A stretch of 64,000 nucleotides of DNA from Alkaliphilus flagellatus (GTDB lineage Bacteria > Bacillota > Clostridia > Peptostreptococcales > Natronincolaceae). The DNA lies in assembly GCF_018919215.1 (NCBI RefSeq), contig NZ_JAHLQK010000008.1, positions 1 through 64,000 on the forward strand, in the 5' to 3' direction. Positions 19,966 to 30,626 of this stretch are shown here, one piece after another (the stretch's first letter is position 1; the number at the start of each line of letters is the position of its first letter). The notes beneath the pieces were generated by a model. It had not been told where the DNA came from. It ran no database searches and was given only the letters and a program-made list of their open reading frames with translations. Position numbers and translations under genes: made by a program.

Positions 19966-20588
19966 TATGCGTACACCTCCTCCACTTTTTGAACAGCATC
20001 CTTTGTAATAATGAACTTGTCATATTTTAAGATATCATACACGTTTATTGTGTTAACTAATGCTGTTTGTACTCCAGGAATATTTTGAGCCGATTTGATA
20101 ACAGCCTCACTCTTTTCGCTCATTACGATAAGAGCTTTCTTATCCACATTTAAGTTTTTAAGGATGTTTACCATTTCCTTTGTTTTTGGAGTTTCTAAGC
20201 TTAATTCATCTAATACTATTATTTCATTGCTGTTTACCTTTGAAGTAAGTGCAGATTTCATTGCTAATCTTCTTACTTTCTTTGGTATTGTGTAGCTGTA
20301 ATCTCTTGGCTTTGGTGCAAATACAGTACCTCCACCAACCCATAATGGTGAACGGATACTTCCTACACGAGCTCTACCTGTTCCTTTTTGTTTCCAAGGT
20401 TTTCTACCGCCACCTCTTACCTCAGCTCTTGTCTTTGCTGATTGTGTTCCTTGTCTTTTATTTGCTAGTTGGTTTTTTACAACCTCGTACATTGCATGTT
20501 CATTTACTTCTACTCCGAACACACTGTCATTTAATTCAATTTCGCTAACTTGTTGTCCTGAAACGTTATATATAGCTACTTTAGGCAT
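19965..20588 (-). CDS. rplD: 50S ribosomal protein L4
   Basis: L4 (uL4), 207 residues, with a loop lining the exit tunnel. The loop segment [17 protein letters not shown], then [21 protein letters not shown], is diagnostic. In enterobacteria L4 controls the S10 operon via its leader. The S10 leader here (21664-21850) is structured, but L4 control is not demonstrated outside that group to my knowledge. Confidence 0.98.
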   Translation of the reverse strand: MPKVAIYNVSGQQVSEIELNDSVFGVEVNEHAMYEVVKNQLANKRQGTQSAKTRAEVRGGGRKPWKQKGTGRARVGSIRSPLWVGGGTVFAPKPRDYSYTIPKKVRRLAMKSALTSKVNSNEIIVLDELSLETPKTKEMVNILKNLNVDKKALIVMSEKSEAVIKSAQNIPGVQTALVNTINVYDILKYDKFIITKDAVQKVEEVYA

Positions 20589-20614
20589 TTTACATCCTCC
20601 TTCCTCTTGCCAGA

Positions 20615-21247
20615 TTATTTACCTTGCTTTATACTTTCGTTAATTGTTATTAGGCCTTTCTTTGGACCTGGCACCGCACCTTTTACAATTAACAGATTTC
20701 TTTCAACATCCACTTTAACAACTTCAAGATTTTGAATTGTTACATTTTCACTACCCATATGCCCTGGAAGGTTTTTACCTTTAAATACTCTTGCTGGGTA
20801 TGATGCTGCTCCCATTGATCCTGGTCCTCTATGATATCTAGAACCATGACTCATAGGTCCTCTACTTTGGTTATGTCTCTTAATAGTACCTTGGAATCCT
20901 TTACCTTTAGATACTCCAGAAACATCAACCTTATCTCCTGCCTTAAAAAGATCCGCTTTTAACTCTTGACCAGCAGTAAATCCTTCAGTACTTTCTACTC
21001 TAAATTCTTGTAGAGTTCTCTTTGGACCTACCCCTGCTTTATCAAGATGACCTTTTTGTGGTTTGTTAATATTTTTTTCTCTAACATCCCCATGTCCAAC
21101 TTGAAGAGCATTGTAGCCGTCTTTTTCAATAGTTTTTACTTGTGTTACAACGTTTGATTCAATTTCAATTACTGTTACTGGAATAACAAGACCGATTTCA
21201 TCAAACATTTGTGTCATCCCAATTTTTCTTCCTATTAAACCTTTCAT
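20615..21247 (-). CDS. rplC: 50S ribosomal protein L3
   Basis: L3 (uL3), 210 residues, an assembly initiator reaching the peptidyl transferase centre. [15 protein letters not shown] at the start and the central [27 protein letters not shown] loop are hallmarks. It is 27 bases before rplD; a 95-base gap separates it from rpsJ. Confidence 0.98.
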   Translation of the reverse strand: MKGLIGRKIGMTQMFDEIGLVIPVTVIEIESNVVTQVKTIEKDGYNALQVGHGDVREKNINKPQKGHLDKAGVGPKRTLQEFRVESTEGFTAGQELKADLFKAGDKVDVSGVSKGKGFQGTIKRHNQSRGPMSHGSRYHRGPGSMGAASYPARVFKGKNLPGHMGSENVTIQNLEVVKVDVERNLLIVKGAVPGPKKGLITINESIKQGK

Positions 21248-21342
21248 ATCTACACCTCCTATTAATCTTACAGAGGATTAGCTCTTGCTAATCATTCTAA
21301 GATAGGATGAATATCCATCTCTTTATCTTAGCTCTATTGAGT

Positions 21343-21657
21343 TTATAACTTAATTTCAATGTCAACTCCTGCTGGTAAATCTAATCTCATTAATGAATCA
21401 ACAGTTTTTGGAGTTGGGTTTAAGATATCAATTAATCTCTTATGTGTTCTCATTTCAAACTGTTCTCTAGAATCTTTGTACTTGTGAACAGCTCTTAGAA
21501 TAGTGATAACTTGTTTTTCAGTTGGTAATGGTACTGGACCGGATACCTCTGCTCCACTTCTTTTAGCTGTTTCAACAATTTTTTCAGCAGATTGATCTAA
21601 TGCTTTGTGATCATATGCTTTTAATCTGATTCTGATTTTCTGATTGCCTTTAGCCAT
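21343..21657 (-). CDS. rpsJ: 30S ribosomal protein S10
   Basis: S10 (uS10), 104 residues, also the NusE partner of NusB in antitermination. The segments [59 protein letters not shown] and the tail [10 protein letters not shown] are diagnostic. It is the first gene of the superoperon, ATG at 21657 with AAGGAGGG upstream, behind a long leader and its own promoter. Confidence 0.98.
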   Translation of the reverse strand: MAKGNQKIRIRLKAYDHKALDQSAEKIVETAKRSGAEVSGPVPLPTEKQVITILRAVHKYKDSREQFEMRTHKRLIDILNPTPKTVDSLMRLDLPAGVDIEIKL

Positions 21658-21663
21658 TTAATT

Positions 21664-21850
21664 TCCCTCCTTCTCATCGCACGTGATTTCCTTTACGTAC
21701 GACTCAGGCCATGATACACTGTCCCGGGTGTGTTGATATGTTTTTAAAAAACAGGACAATTAGGCCTTGTCGCCCGATTCTTTGATCAAGACATGCTCAG
21801 TGAAAATTTCCCCTTTGGGCAACCTTTCACATCATCGCCTCTTAACACAC
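21664..21850 (-). promoter_or_regulatory. Structured leader of the S10 operon
   Basis: About 190 bases of leader. The 5' end GTGTGTT (near 21850) can pair with AACACAC about 120 bases downstream (21727-21735 region), closing a domain that is more GC-rich than its surroundings. Next to the ribosome binding site, TCGTACGT and ACGTGCGA form an 8-bp hairpin. S10-operon leaders are known in Gram-positive bacteria; I cannot tell whether this matches a described class. It also accounts for most of the gene-free stretch 21658-21997. Confidence 0.55.
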
Positions 21851-21856
21851 TAATAT

Positions 21857-21885
21857 ATTTTATAATATACTGTTGTAAATTTCAA
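21857..21885 (-). promoter_or_regulatory. Promoter of the S10-spc-alpha superoperon
   Basis: TTGAAA (21880-21885), a 17-base spacer and TAAAAT (21857-21862) on the minus strand. The predicted start point near 21850 coincides with the first arm of the leader's long-range helix. Confidence 0.75.
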
Positions 21886-21938
21886 GTCTTTTTTCAACTC
21901 TTTTTTCATTTTTATAATTATTTTTATTTCACATAATG

Positions 21939-21975
21939 CAAATTTAGAAGAAGAGCTAACCCTTCTTCTAAATTT
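21939..21975 (-). terminator. Hairpin after the first tuf gene
   Basis: A perfect 15-bp stem (CAAATTTAGAAGAAG and its complement) with a seven- to eight-base loop lies 22 bases after the tuf stop codon. The U-tract is poor, but position and strength fit the end of the str operon. Confidence 0.65.
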
Positions 21976-21997
21976 GTATATATTATTAGTTATTTAA

Positions 21998-23191
21998 TTA
22001 TTCTATAATAGAAGCAACTACTCCAGATCCAACTGTTCTTCCACCTTCACGAATAGCAAATCTTAGTCCTTCTTCAATAGCGATTGGGTGAATTAATTCG
22101 ATTTCCATTGTAACGTTATCTCCTGGCATTACCATTTCCATTCCTTCTGGTAATTTTGTTGATCCTGTTACGTCTGTTGTTCTAAAGTAGAATTGTGGTC
22201 TGTATCCATCAAAGAATGGTGTATGTCTTCCACCTTCTTCTTTCTTTAATACGTATACTTCTGCTTTGAACTTTGTATGTGGCTTAATTGTTCCTGGTTT
22301 ACATAATACTTGTCCTCTTTGAATCTCTGTTCTTTGGATTCCTCTTAATAGTAATCCTACGTTATCTCCAGCTTGTGCTTGGTCTAATAACTTTCTGAAC
22401 ATCTCTACTCCTGTTACTACTACTTTTCTTGATTCTTCTGCAATTCCTACAAGTTCTACTTCGTCTTGTACTTTTATTACTCCTCTTTCTACTCTTCCTG
22501 TTGCTACTGTTCCTCTACCTGTAATTGAGAATACGTCCTCTACTGGCATTAGGAATGTTTTGTCTGTTGCTCTTACTGGTTCTGGAACGTATGTGTCGAT
22601 TTGCTCGAATAATTCTACGATCTTATCTCCCCATGGTCCTTCTGGATTGTTTAATGCTTGTAATGCTGATCCTCTGATGATTGGTGTATCATCTCCTGGA
22701 AATTCGTATTCGTTAAGTAAGTCTCTTACTTCCATTTCTACTAGTTCTAATAACTCTTCGTCATCTACCATATCACATTTGTTTAAGAATACTACGATGT
22801 ATGGTACCCCTACCTGTCTTGATAATAGAATGTGCTCTCTTGTTTGTGGCATTGGACCATCTGCTGCTGAACATACTAAGATTGCTCCATCCATTTGCGC
22901 TGCTCCTGTAATCATGTTCTTTACATAGTCAGCGTGACCTGGACAGTCTACGTGTGCGTAGTGTCTGTTTGGTGTTTCGTACTCTACGTGTGATGTAGAA
23001 ATTGTGATTCCTCTTTCTCTTTCTTCTGGTGCCTTGTCAATTTTATCAAACGCTACAGCTGCACCTGTTCCGTATCTTACATTTAATGTATTTGTGATCG
23101 CTGCTGTTAATGTTGTTTTACCATGGTCAACGTGTCCAATTGTTCCAATATTAACATGTGGTTTACTTCTATCAAATTTTGCCTTTGCCAT
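21998..23191 (-). CDS. tuf: Elongation factor Tu, copy 1 (str operon)
   Basis: EF-Tu, 397 residues, the GTPase that delivers aminoacyl-tRNA to the ribosome. G1 GHVDHGKT, G3 DCPGHADY and G4 NKCD are visible, followed by the two beta-barrel domains. The protein is identical to the copy at 38568-39761, and by eye the DNA is identical from 21992 to 23211. It lies 99 bases after fusA, with a strong hairpin in the gap, and closes the str operon. Confidence 0.99.
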   Translation of the reverse strand: MAKAKFDRSKPHVNIGTIGHVDHGKTTLTAAITNTLNVRYGTGAAVAFDKIDKAPEERERGITISTSHVEYETPNRHYAHVDCPGHADYVKNMITGAAQMDGAILVCSAADGPMPQTREHILLSRQVGVPYIVVFLNKCDMVDDEELLELVEMEVRDLLNEYEFPGDDTPIIRGSALQALNNPEGPWGDKIVELFEQIDTYVPEPVRATDKTFLMPVEDVFSITGRGTVATGRVERGVIKVQDEVELVGIAEESRKVVVTGVEMFRKLLDQAQAGDNVGLLLRGIQRTEIQRGQVLCKPGTIKPHTKFKAEVYVLKKEEGGRHTPFFDGYRPQFYFRTTDVTGSTKLPEGMEMVMPGDNVTMEIELIHPIAIEEGLRFAIREGGRTVGSGVVASIIE

Positions 23192-23236
23192 TCTTATTTT
23201 CCTCCTTAATATACAATTTAAATTTATTATATATGT

Positions 23237-23273
23237 TAGAATAGCAGAACAAAATATCTTATCTGCTATTCTA
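23237..23273 (-). promoter_or_regulatory. Strong hairpin between fusA and tuf
   Basis: A perfect 12-bp inverted repeat (TAGAATAGCAGA and its complement) with a 13-base loop, not followed by a U-tract. It may be a partial terminator, a processing site or a stabiliser that sets tuf mRNA level apart from fusA. Confidence 0.5.
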
Positions 23274-23290
23274 TTATTAAAAACTTTATA

Positions 23291-25363
23291 TTACTTACCA
23301 GCAGTAATTTTTTCAGCAATGCTTGCCGGTACTGCTTCGTAATGATCAAAGTGCATTGAGTATACTGCACGTCCTTGTGTCTTAGAACGAAGATCAGTTG
23401 CATAACCAAACATTTCAGATAATGGTACATATGATTTTATAACCTGCATACCATTTGTTCTCGCTTCCATACCTTCAATCTTACCACGTCTTGAGTTAAG
23501 GTCACCAATAACATCCCCCATATAATCTTCAGGTGTAGTAACTTCAACCTTCACATATGGTTCTAATAATACTGGTTTCGCTTTTTTCATACCGTCTTTA
23601 AATGCCATAGAACCAGCAATCTTAAATGCCATTTCTGAAGAGTCGACTTCGTGGTAAGAACCATCATAAAGTTCAACCTTAACGTCAACAACTTCATAGC
23701 CTCCAAGAATACCACTTTCCATAGCTCCTTGGATACCTGCATCAACAGCTGGGATATATTCTCTTGGAATAGCTCCACCAACAACACTGTTAACAAATTC
23801 GTATCCTTTGCCTGGTTCTTGAGGTGTTAAACGGATCTTAGCATGACCGTATTGTCCACGACCACCAGACTGACGAGAGTACTTAGCTTCTACCTCTACT
23901 GCTTGAGTAATTGTTTCTTTATATGCAACCTGTGGCTTACCAACGTTTGCTTCAACCTTAAACTCTCTTAGAAGTCTATCTACAATAATCTCTAAGTGAA
24001 GTTCACCCATACCTGCAATAATTGTTTGGCCTGTTTCTTCATCTGTATAAGTTTTAAATGTTGGGTCCTCTTCTGCAAGCTTTTGAAGTGCAACACCCAT
24101 CTTTTCTTGACCAGCTTTTGTTTTTGGTTCAACCGCAACATGGATAACTGGCTCTGGGAAAACCATAGACTCTAGTATAACAGCACTGTTAGGATCACAT
24201 AATGTATCTCCTGTAGTTGTATCTTTAAGGCCTACAGCTGCTGCAATATCTCCAGCATAAACAGTTGATATTTCTTCTCTTGTATTGGCGTGCATTTGAA
24301 GAATACGTCCTATTCTCTCTTTTTTACCCTTTGTTGAATTTAAAACATAGGAACCAGATTCAATTGTTCCAGAGTAAACTCTGAAGAAAGCTAGTTTTCC
24401 TACATAAGGGTCAGCCATAATTTTGAACGCTAAAGCAGAGAATGGTTCATTATCGTCTGAATGTCTTTCAACTTCTTCTTCTGTATCTCCACAAATACCT
24501 TTAATTGCTGGAATATCTAATGGTGATGGCATATATGCCACTACAGCATCAAGAAGTAATTGTACTCCTTTATTTTTATAGGATGATCCACAGAAAACCG
24601 GAGTAAATTGAACGTTAATTGTACCTCTTCTTAGTCCATTAACGATTTCTTCTTCAGTTAGCTCTTCACCTTCTAAATATTTCATCATCAATTCTTCATC
24701 AGTTTCAGATACTGCCTCAACCAATTTTTCTCTATATTCAGCAGCTAATTCCTTCATATCTTCAGGAATTTCTACGATTTCCATTTGTTGTCCTAAATCA
24801 TCTAAATACATTACTGCATGCATTTTAACTAAGTCAACAATTCCTTTAAAAGTATCTTCCTTACCTATTGGTAATTGAGCAGGAACTGCATTAGTACCTA
24901 ATCTATCCTTCATCATGCCTACAGCTTGGAAGAAGTCAGCACCTAAAATATCCATTTTATTAATAAATGCGATTCTTGGTACTCTATATTTATCCGCTTG
25001 TCTCCAAACAGTTTCAGATTGAGGTTCTACTCCACCTTTAGCACAAAATACTGCTACAGAACCATCAAGTACTCTTAGTGAACGTTCTACTTCTACAGTA
25101 AAGTCCACGTGACCTGGTGTGTCAATAACATTTATTTTATGATCTTTCCAGTGACATGTTGTAGCCGCTGAAGTAATAGTGATACCTCTTTCTTTTTCTT
25201 GTTCCATCCAGTCCATTTGCGCTCCACCCTCATGAGTTTCAGCAACTTTACGGATTTTACCTGCATAGAACAAAATTCTTTCAGTAGTTGTTGTTTTTCC
25301 GGCGTCAATATGCGCCATTATGCCAATATTTCTTGTATTCTCAAGTGAAGTTTGCCTTGGCAC
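23291..25363 (-). CDS. fusA: Elongation factor G
   Basis: EF-G, 690 residues, the GTPase that drives translocation and, with RRF, ribosome recycling. G1 is [14 protein letters not shown], followed by DTPGHVDF and NKMD; domains II to V follow in order, ending in a short Ala/Glu/Lys-rich tail. I use GTG at 25363, six bases after GAGGAGG, giving the usual start [20 protein letters not shown]. The in-frame ATG upstream at 25423 would add 20 atypical residues. Confidence 0.97.
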   Translation of the reverse strand: MPRQTSLENTRNIGIMAHIDAGKTTTTERILFYAGKIRKVAETHEGGAQMDWMEQEKERGITITSAATTCHWKDHKINVIDTPGHVDFTVEVERSLRVLDGSVAVFCAKGGVEPQSETVWRQADKYRVPRIAFINKMDILGADFFQAVGMMKDRLGTNAVPAQLPIGKEDTFKGIVDLVKMHAVMYLDDLGQQMEIVEIPEDMKELAAEYREKLVEAVSETDEELMMKYLEGEELTEEEIVNGLRRGTINVQFTPVFCGSSYKNKGVQLLLDAVVAYMPSPLDIPAIKGICGDTEEEVERHSDDNEPFSALAFKIMADPYVGKLAFFRVYSGTIESGSYVLNSTKGKKERIGRILQMHANTREEISTVYAGDIAAAVGLKDTTTGDTLCDPNSAVILESMVFPEPVIHVAVEPKTKAGQEKMGVALQKLAEEDPTFKTYTDEETGQTIIAGMGELHLEIIVDRLLREFKVEANVGKPQVAYKETITQAVEVEAKYSRQSGGRGQYGHAKIRLTPQEPGKGYEFVNSVVGGAIPREYIPAVDAGIQGAMESGILGGYEVVDVKVELYDGSYHEVDSSEMAFKIAGSMAFKDGMKKAKPVLLEPYVKVEVTTPEDYMGDVIGDLNSRRGKIEGMEARTNGMQVIKSYVPLSEMFGYATDLRSKTQGRAVYSMHFDHYEAVPASIAEKITAGK

Positions 25364-25444
25364 AGTAATCCTCCTCTCATGCAAATCTGTAGCTTGTGAC
25401 CCTTCTACAGATAGCATATGCAAAATGCCTTTATAAGCATTTTT

Positions 25445-25915
25445 TTACCATCTGTAGTGTGCAAAGGCCTTGTTAGCTTCTGCCATTTTGTGTGTATCTT
25501 CTTTCTTTTTAACAGTTGCACCAGTACTATTAGATGCATCTATAATTTCCTTAGCTAGTCTTTCAACCATACCTTTTTCGCCTCTAGCTCTAGTATAGTT
25601 TACTAACCATCTAAGTCCTAATGTTTGTCTTCTCTCAGGTCTTACTTCTATTGGTACTTGATAGTTGGATCCTCCAACACGTCTAGCCTTAACTTCTAGT
25701 ACAGGCATAATGTTGTTCATAGCCTTTTCAAATACTTCCAGTGCATCTTCACCTGTTCTTTCGTGTACTAGCTCTAGAGCATCATAAACGATTTTTTGTG
25801 CAATACCCTTTTTACCATCTAGCATAATAGCATTGATTAATTTTGATATTACCTTGCTACCGTATAATGGATCAGGTAATACTTCTCTTTTAGGTACATT
25901 TCCTTTTCTTGGCAC
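25445..25915 (-). CDS. rpsG: 30S ribosomal protein S7
   Basis: S7 (uS7), 156 residues, the primary binder that organises the 30S head at the E site. [20 protein letters not shown] at the start and [21 protein letters not shown] in the middle are diagnostic. It lies between rpsL and fusA in the conserved str order. Confidence 0.98.
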   Translation of the reverse strand: MPRKGNVPKREVLPDPLYGSKVISKLINAIMLDGKKGIAQKIVYDALELVHERTGEDALEVFEKAMNNIMPVLEVKARRVGGSNYQVPIEVRPERRQTLGLRWLVNYTRARGEKGMVERLAKEIIDASNSTGATVKKKEDTHKMAEANKAFAHYRW

Positions 25916-26058
25916 TTTTCTTCCCTCCTCAATAATAAATAGAGTTGTTCATCGGTACTCGACAATTAACTATTGCCGTAGTGCGCTGTTTTTATATTGT
26001 ATCACTTATTTATAAACTAAATAGGTGAAGTCTATATTAATAACCGCTCCGATATCAA

Positions 26059-26481
26059 TTACTTCTTAGCTGCTTTAGGTCTCTTAGCACCATATTTAGA
26101 TCTTGATTGCATTCTATTAGCAACTCCTGCTGTATCTAATGCACCTCTAACAATATGGTATCTAACCCCTGGTAAGTCTTTTACTCTTCCACCTCTAATT
26201 AGAACAACACTGTGTTCTTGTAGGTTATGACCAATACCTGGGATATAAGCTGTTACTTCAATACCATTTGTTAATCTAACCCTAGCTACCTTTCTTAGGG
26301 CTGAGTTAGGTTTTTTAGGAGTAACAGTTTTAACAGCAGTACAAACTCCTCTTTTTTGTGGTGAACTTAAGTCAGTTGTTCTTTTTCTTAAGGAGTTCAT
26401 TCCTTTTTGTAACGCTGGGGCTGTTGATTTGTACTCTTCTTGCTTTCTTCCCTTACGTACTAACTGGCTAATTGTTGGCAT
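26059..26481 (-). CDS. rpsL: 30S ribosomal protein S12
   Basis: S12 (uS12), 140 residues, at the decoding centre. [12 protein letters not shown] at the start, the loop [17 protein letters not shown] with the lysine that when altered can give streptomycin resistance, and [17 protein letters not shown] are present in wild-type form. A 143-base gap separates it from rpsG. Confidence 0.98.
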   Translation of the reverse strand: MPTISQLVRKGRKQEEYKSTAPALQKGMNSLRKRTTDLSSPQKRGVCTAVKTVTPKKPNSALRKVARVRLTNGIEVTAYIPGIGHNLQEHSVVLIRGGRVKDLPGVRYHIVRGALDTAGVANRMQSRSKYGAKRPKAAKK

Positions 26482-26587
26482 CTATTGCACCTCCTTCCAA
26501 TAGTAAAGGTTTAAATAAAATAAAAGATTTATCTGATAGACATGCTACAGATAAACTGTCTTTACCTAAGTTGTATTGTGTAATCAG

Positions 26588-26830
26588 TTACTTTAAAATT
26601 GCAGCAACAGCTGCACCTACATCAATACCGCAGGCTTTTCCTAGCTTTTTCATGGAATCAACATGAACCACTTCGACATTTTTTTCCTTCGCAATCTGCT
26701 TCATATGTTGTAGTAAATGATTATCTGCATCCTCTGCAACAAATAAAATTTTTACTTTGTCTTGGTTTAATGCTTTAGTGGATTGTTTAATCCCAACAAT
26801 CTTGTTTTGGACTTCTAAATTTTCTAACAT
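26588..26830 (-). CDS. rplGB: L7Ae-like K-turn RNA-binding protein
   Basis: A small L7Ae/L30e-family protein, 80 residues, like Bacillus YbxF. The family core appears as VKILFVAEDADNHLLQHM and the C-terminal segment KLGKACGIDVGAAVAAI, which in relatives contacts kink-turn RNA. It heads the str operon between rpoC and rpsL, the usual Firmicutes position. Its cellular RNA target is not settled in the literature I know. Confidence 0.9.
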   Translation of the reverse strand: MLENLEVQNKIVGIKQSTKALNQDKVKILFVAEDADNHLLQHMKQIAKEKNVEVVHVDSMKKLGKACGIDVGAAVAAILK

Positions 26831-26856
26831 GAAAAGTTTCCTCCCTTTTTAAATAC

Positions 26857-26880
26857 CTGGGAGATGATATCATCTCCCAG
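26857..26880 (-). promoter_or_regulatory. Perfect palindrome in the str-operon leader
   Basis: A 24-base perfect palindrome (CTGGGAGATGAT and its complement) lies between the str promoter and rplGB, about 15 bases before its ribosome binding site. There is no U-tract, so it is not a clean terminator. It may be a transcript-stabilising hairpin or a protein site. Confidence 0.5.
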
Positions 26881-26918
26881 ACCATAAAAAAGTCAACTTT
26901 TAATTAACACACTTTAAT

Positions 26919-26947
26919 ATTTTAACACTTGTTAAAATATGTGTCAA
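26919..26947 (-). promoter_or_regulatory. Promoter of the str operon
   Basis: TTGACA (26942-26947), 17 bases, TAAAAT (26919-26924) on the minus strand, just after the rpoC stop codon. An 11-bp perfect inverted repeat (26917-26940) spans the spacer and the -10 box. Confidence 0.8.
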
Positions 26948-26962
26948 CTATTTATTTCTAAA

Positions 26963-29900
26963 CTATAAGCATTCATTTATTGTATCATCACTAATTTCAT
27001 TGATTACTTCAACTTCTGTTTTCTCGGTATTTAGGGCAATATTTTTATATCGCTTCATTCCAGTTCCTGCTGGAATAAGTTTACCAATAATTACATTTTC
27101 CTTAAGACCAATTAGGTGATCTTCTTTCCCTTTAATTGCAGCTTCCGTTAATACTCTAGTAGTTTCTTGGAAAGAAGCAGCAGATAGGAATGATTCTGTG
27201 GCAAGAGATGCTTTTGTAATTCCTAATAATACTGGTTTACCCTCAGCTGGCTCTCCACCTTCGGTAACTACTTTAGCATTTTCCTCTTCAAATGCAAATA
27301 TTGTCTCTAAACTTCCTGGCAATAGATTTGAATCCCCTGCCTCTTCAATTTTTACCTTATTTAACATTTGACGTACAATTACTTCGATATGTTTATCATT
27401 AATATCAACACCCTGTAGACGATATACTCTTTGCACTTCTTTAATAATATAGTTTTGTACACCAGCCACGCCCTTAATTCTTAAAATATCATGTGGATTG
27501 ACTGAACCATCTGTAATTTCATCTCCAGGCTCTAAAACTGCTCCATCTCTTACATTTAGTCTTGATCCATAAGGAATAGTGTAGTTTATGCTTTCCCCGT
27601 GTTCATCAGTAATTACAACTTCACGTTTTTTCTTAGTTTCAACAATCTTAACAGTTCCTCCGGTTTCACTGATAATTGCAAGTCCTTTTGGCTTTCTAGC
27701 TTCAAAAAGTTCTTCAACCCTTGGAAGACCTTGGGTAATATCTGCACCTGCAACCCCACCGGTATGGAATGTACGCATTGTAAGCTGAGTACCAGGTTCA
27801 CCGATGGACTGTGCAGCAATAATACCTACTGCCTCACCCACCTTAACAGGCTCTCCAGTTGCCAAGTTTCTACCATAACAATTTGCACAAACTCCGTGTC
27901 TTGTATTACATTTTAAAGTTGATCGAATCTTAACAGCTTCAATACCAAGAGAGCATATTTCCTCTGCTTCATCCTCTAGTATCATTTCATTCTTTGGAAC
28001 AATAACCTCTCCTGTTTGAGGATTAATTATGTCTTCTAGTGCATATCTTCCTACTATACGATCGTATAGTTCTTCAATTACTTCATTTCCATCTTTAAAA
28101 GCCTTAACTAAGCTTCCATCTTCAGTACCACAGTCTATTTCTCTTATTATAACGTCCTGACTAACATCAACTAAACGTCTTGTTAAGTACCCAGAGTCGG
28201 CAGTACGTAATGCAGTATCCGCTAAACCCTTTCTAGCACCGTGGGTAGAAATGAAGTACTCAAGTACTGTAAGTCCTTCACGGAAGTTAGCTTTAATTGG
28301 AATTTCTACAGTTTTACCAGTGGCGTTGGCCATTAGACCACGCATACCACCAAGCTGACGAATTTGGTTTTTACTACCCCTAGCACCAGAGTGTGCCATA
28401 ATAAACATATTATTCATAGAGCCCAAGTTCGCCATCAAGGCTTCTGTCACCTTTTCAGTAGTTTCACTCCAAGTTTCAATAACCTTTTCATATCTCTCTT
28501 CGTCAGAAATCAATCCTCTTCTGAATGCCTTCTCATACTTATCGACCTTTTCTTCTGCCAAAGATATAAGTTCTGTCTTCTCTTTTGGAACTTCCATATC
28601 TCCTACTGCTATTGTAATAGCTCCTCGGGTAGAAAATTTGAATCCTATTCGCTTAATATAGTCAAGCATAACAGAAGTGATTGTATTTCCATGTTTCCTA
28701 AAGCACTTGTCTATAACTTTTCCTAATGCCTTTTTATCACATAGGAAATCAACTTCTAGTGCATATGGATCCTTCTTACGATCAACAAAACCTAAGTTTT
28801 GAGGAATTTCTTCATTAAATATGAATCTTCCAACAGTGCTTTCAACTAATTTACCTGGGTCATCCTTGTGAAGTTTCATTCTTACCTTTACTTTAGCATG
28901 TAAGCTAACAACATCATTTGCATAGGCCATTAGCATTTCTTCAAAGTCTTTAAACACCATTCCTTCACCTTTGGCACCCTCTCGCTCTATAGTTAAATAG
29001 TAGCTTCCGAGTATCATATCCTGAGTTGGTGTTGTAATCGGTTGACCATCCTTAGGTGCTAAAATATTATTAGGCGCAAGCATTAAGAATCTAGCTTCTG
29101 CCTGAGCTTCTACAGACAAAGGTACGTGAACTGCCATCTGGTCACCATCGAAGTCTGCATTATATGCAGTACATACTAATGGATGAAGTTTAATAGCCTT
29201 TCCTTCTACTAGTACTGGTTCAAAAGCTTGGATACCAAGTCTGTGCAGCGTAGGGGCACGGTTAAGAAGCACTGGATGTTCCCTAATTACTTCTTCGAGT
29301 ACATCCCAAACTTCTGGCTTAACCTTCTCTACCATCCTTTTTGCACTTTTTATATTGTGAGCGTGGTTTTCTTCAACTAGCTTTTTCATAACAAATGGTT
29401 TAAATAACTCTAGTGCCATTTTTTTAGGTAATCCACATTGATAAAACTTAAGTTCAGGACCAACAACAATAACAGAACGGCCAGAGTAATCTACACGTTT
29501 ACCTAATAAATTTTGACGGAAACGACCTTGTTTTCCTTTCAACATATCGGAGAGTGATTTCAATGGTCTATTTCCAGGACCTGTAACAGGTTTACCTCTT
29601 CTACCATTGTCTATAAGTGCATCCACTGCTTCTTGAAGCATTCTTTTTTCATTTCGCACAATAATATCTGGTGCTCCTAAATCTAATAATCTTTTTAGTC
29701 GATTATTACGGTTAATTACTCTTCTATATAAGTCATTTAAGTCAGAAGTAGCAAAACGTCCACCGTCTAATTGAACCATTGGTCTTAAATCTGGTGGTAT
29801 AACCGGGACTACATCTAATATCATCCATTCTGGTAAATTTCCTGAATGTTTAAATGCATCAACTACTTCTAATCTTCTAATAGTACGTACTCTTTTTTGT

Positions 29901-30502
29901 CCGGTACTTTCCTTTAACTTGTGTCTTAAATCTTTATATAGTCCCTCAAGGTCTATATTCTCTAGCAGTTTCTTAACTGCCTCTGCTCCCATTCCAGCTT
30001 TGAAGCTGTTACTGCCATATTTTTCAATGGCTTCGCTGTATTCCTTCTCTGTTAAAACCTGTTTTTCCGTCAAGGCAGTTTCACCTGGATCGATTACAAT
30101 ATAGGCTGCAAAGTACAATACCTTTTCTAAAGATCTAGGTGACATATCTAAAAGCAATCCCATTCTACTTGGTATTCCTTTGAAATACCAAATATGGGAG
30201 ACAGGGGCAGCAAGCTCTATATGCCCCATTCTCTCTCTTCTTACTTTAGATTTTGTTACTTCAACGCCACAACGATCACATACAACCCCTTTGTATCTAA
30301 CCCTTTTATATTTTCCGCAATGACATTCCCAGTCCTTAGTAGGTCCAAATATTTTTTCGCAAAACAGACCTTCTTTTTCTGGCTTCAATGTTCTATAATT
30401 AATAGTTTCAGGTTTTTTTACTTCTCCCTTAGACCACTGTCTAATCTTTTCTGGAGAAGCCAAAGCTATTCTAATTGATTCAAAATTATTTAATTCGTAC
30501 AA
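26963..30502 (-). CDS. rpoC: DNA-directed RNA polymerase subunit beta'
   Basis: RNA polymerase beta', 1179 residues. Near residues 60-78 lies the first zinc motif [19 protein letters not shown]. The active-site loop [10 protein letters not shown] holds the three catalytic aspartates, and a second Cys4 cluster appears around [14 protein letters not shown]. The rifamycin-distal trigger loop region with [10 protein letters not shown] is present. It follows rpoB by 97 bases, which include a partial duplicate of the rpoB end. Confidence 0.99.
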   Translation of the reverse strand: MYELNNFESIRIALASPEKIRQWSKGEVKKPETINYRTLKPEKEGLFCEKIFGPTKDWECHCGKYKRVRYKGVVCDRCGVEVTKSKVRRERMGHIELAAPVSHIWYFKGIPSRMGLLLDMSPRSLEKVLYFAAYIVIDPGETALTEKQVLTEKEYSEAIEKYGSNSFKAGMGAEAVKKLLENIDLEGLYKDLRHKLKESTGQKRVRTIRRLEVVDAFKHSGNLPEWMILDVVPVIPPDLRPMVQLDGGRFATSDLNDLYRRVINRNNRLKRLLDLGAPDIIVRNEKRMLQEAVDALIDNGRRGKPVTGPGNRPLKSLSDMLKGKQGRFRQNLLGKRVDYSGRSVIVVGPELKFYQCGLPKKMALELFKPFVMKKLVEENHAHNIKSAKRMVEKVKPEVWDVLEEVIREHPVLLNRAPTLHRLGIQAFEPVLVEGKAIKLHPLVCTAYNADFDGDQMAVHVPLSVEAQAEARFLMLAPNNILAPKDGQPITTPTQDMILGSYYLTIEREGAKGEGMVFKDFEEMLMAYANDVVSLHAKVKVRMKLHKDDPGKLVESTVGRFIFNEEIPQNLGFVDRKKDPYALEVDFLCDKKALGKVIDKCFRKHGNTITSVMLDYIKRIGFKFSTRGAITIAVGDMEVPKEKTELISLAEEKVDKYEKAFRRGLISDEERYEKVIETWSETTEKVTEALMANLGSMNNMFIMAHSGARGSKNQIRQLGGMRGLMANATGKTVEIPIKANFREGLTVLEYFISTHGARKGLADTALRTADSGYLTRRLVDVSQDVIIREIDCGTEDGSLVKAFKDGNEVIEELYDRIVGRYALEDIINPQTGEVIVPKNEMILEDEAEEICSLGIEAVKIRSTLKCNTRHGVCANCYGRNLATGEPVKVGEAVGIIAAQSIGEPGTQLTMRTFHTGGVAGADITQGLPRVEELFEARKPKGLAIISETGGTVKIVETKKKREVVITDEHGESINYTIPYGSRLNVRDGAVLEPGDEITDGSVNPHDILRIKGVAGVQNYIIKEVQRVYRLQGVDINDKHIEVIVRQMLNKVKIEEAGDSNLLPGSLETIFAFEEENAKVVTEGGEPAEGKPVLLGITKASLATESFLSAASFQETTRVLTEAAIKGKEDHLIGLKENVIIGKLIPAGTGMKRYKNIALNTEKTEVEVINEISDDTINECL

Positions 30503-30552
30503 GGAGTTTCTCTCCCTTCTATATAGTCTACTAAGCTTCCTTATTAACTTAA

Positions 30553-30626
30553 CCGACTATTTAAAAGTCATCATAGGAATTAAAATCGCATCCGACTATT
30601 TAAAAGTCATCATAGGAATTAAAATC
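30553..30626. repeat. Tandem duplication of the rpoB 3' end
   Basis: A 35-base block occurs twice, at 30553-30587 and 30592-30626, period 39. It covers the last eight rpoB codons, the stop codon and ten following bases. Only the upstream copy is translated; the other lies in the rpoB-rpoC gap. Confidence 0.9.

Noticed and set aside
23587-23796. Minus-strand frame inside fusA
   Set aside because: It is fully contained in fusA in a shifted frame with no start signal.
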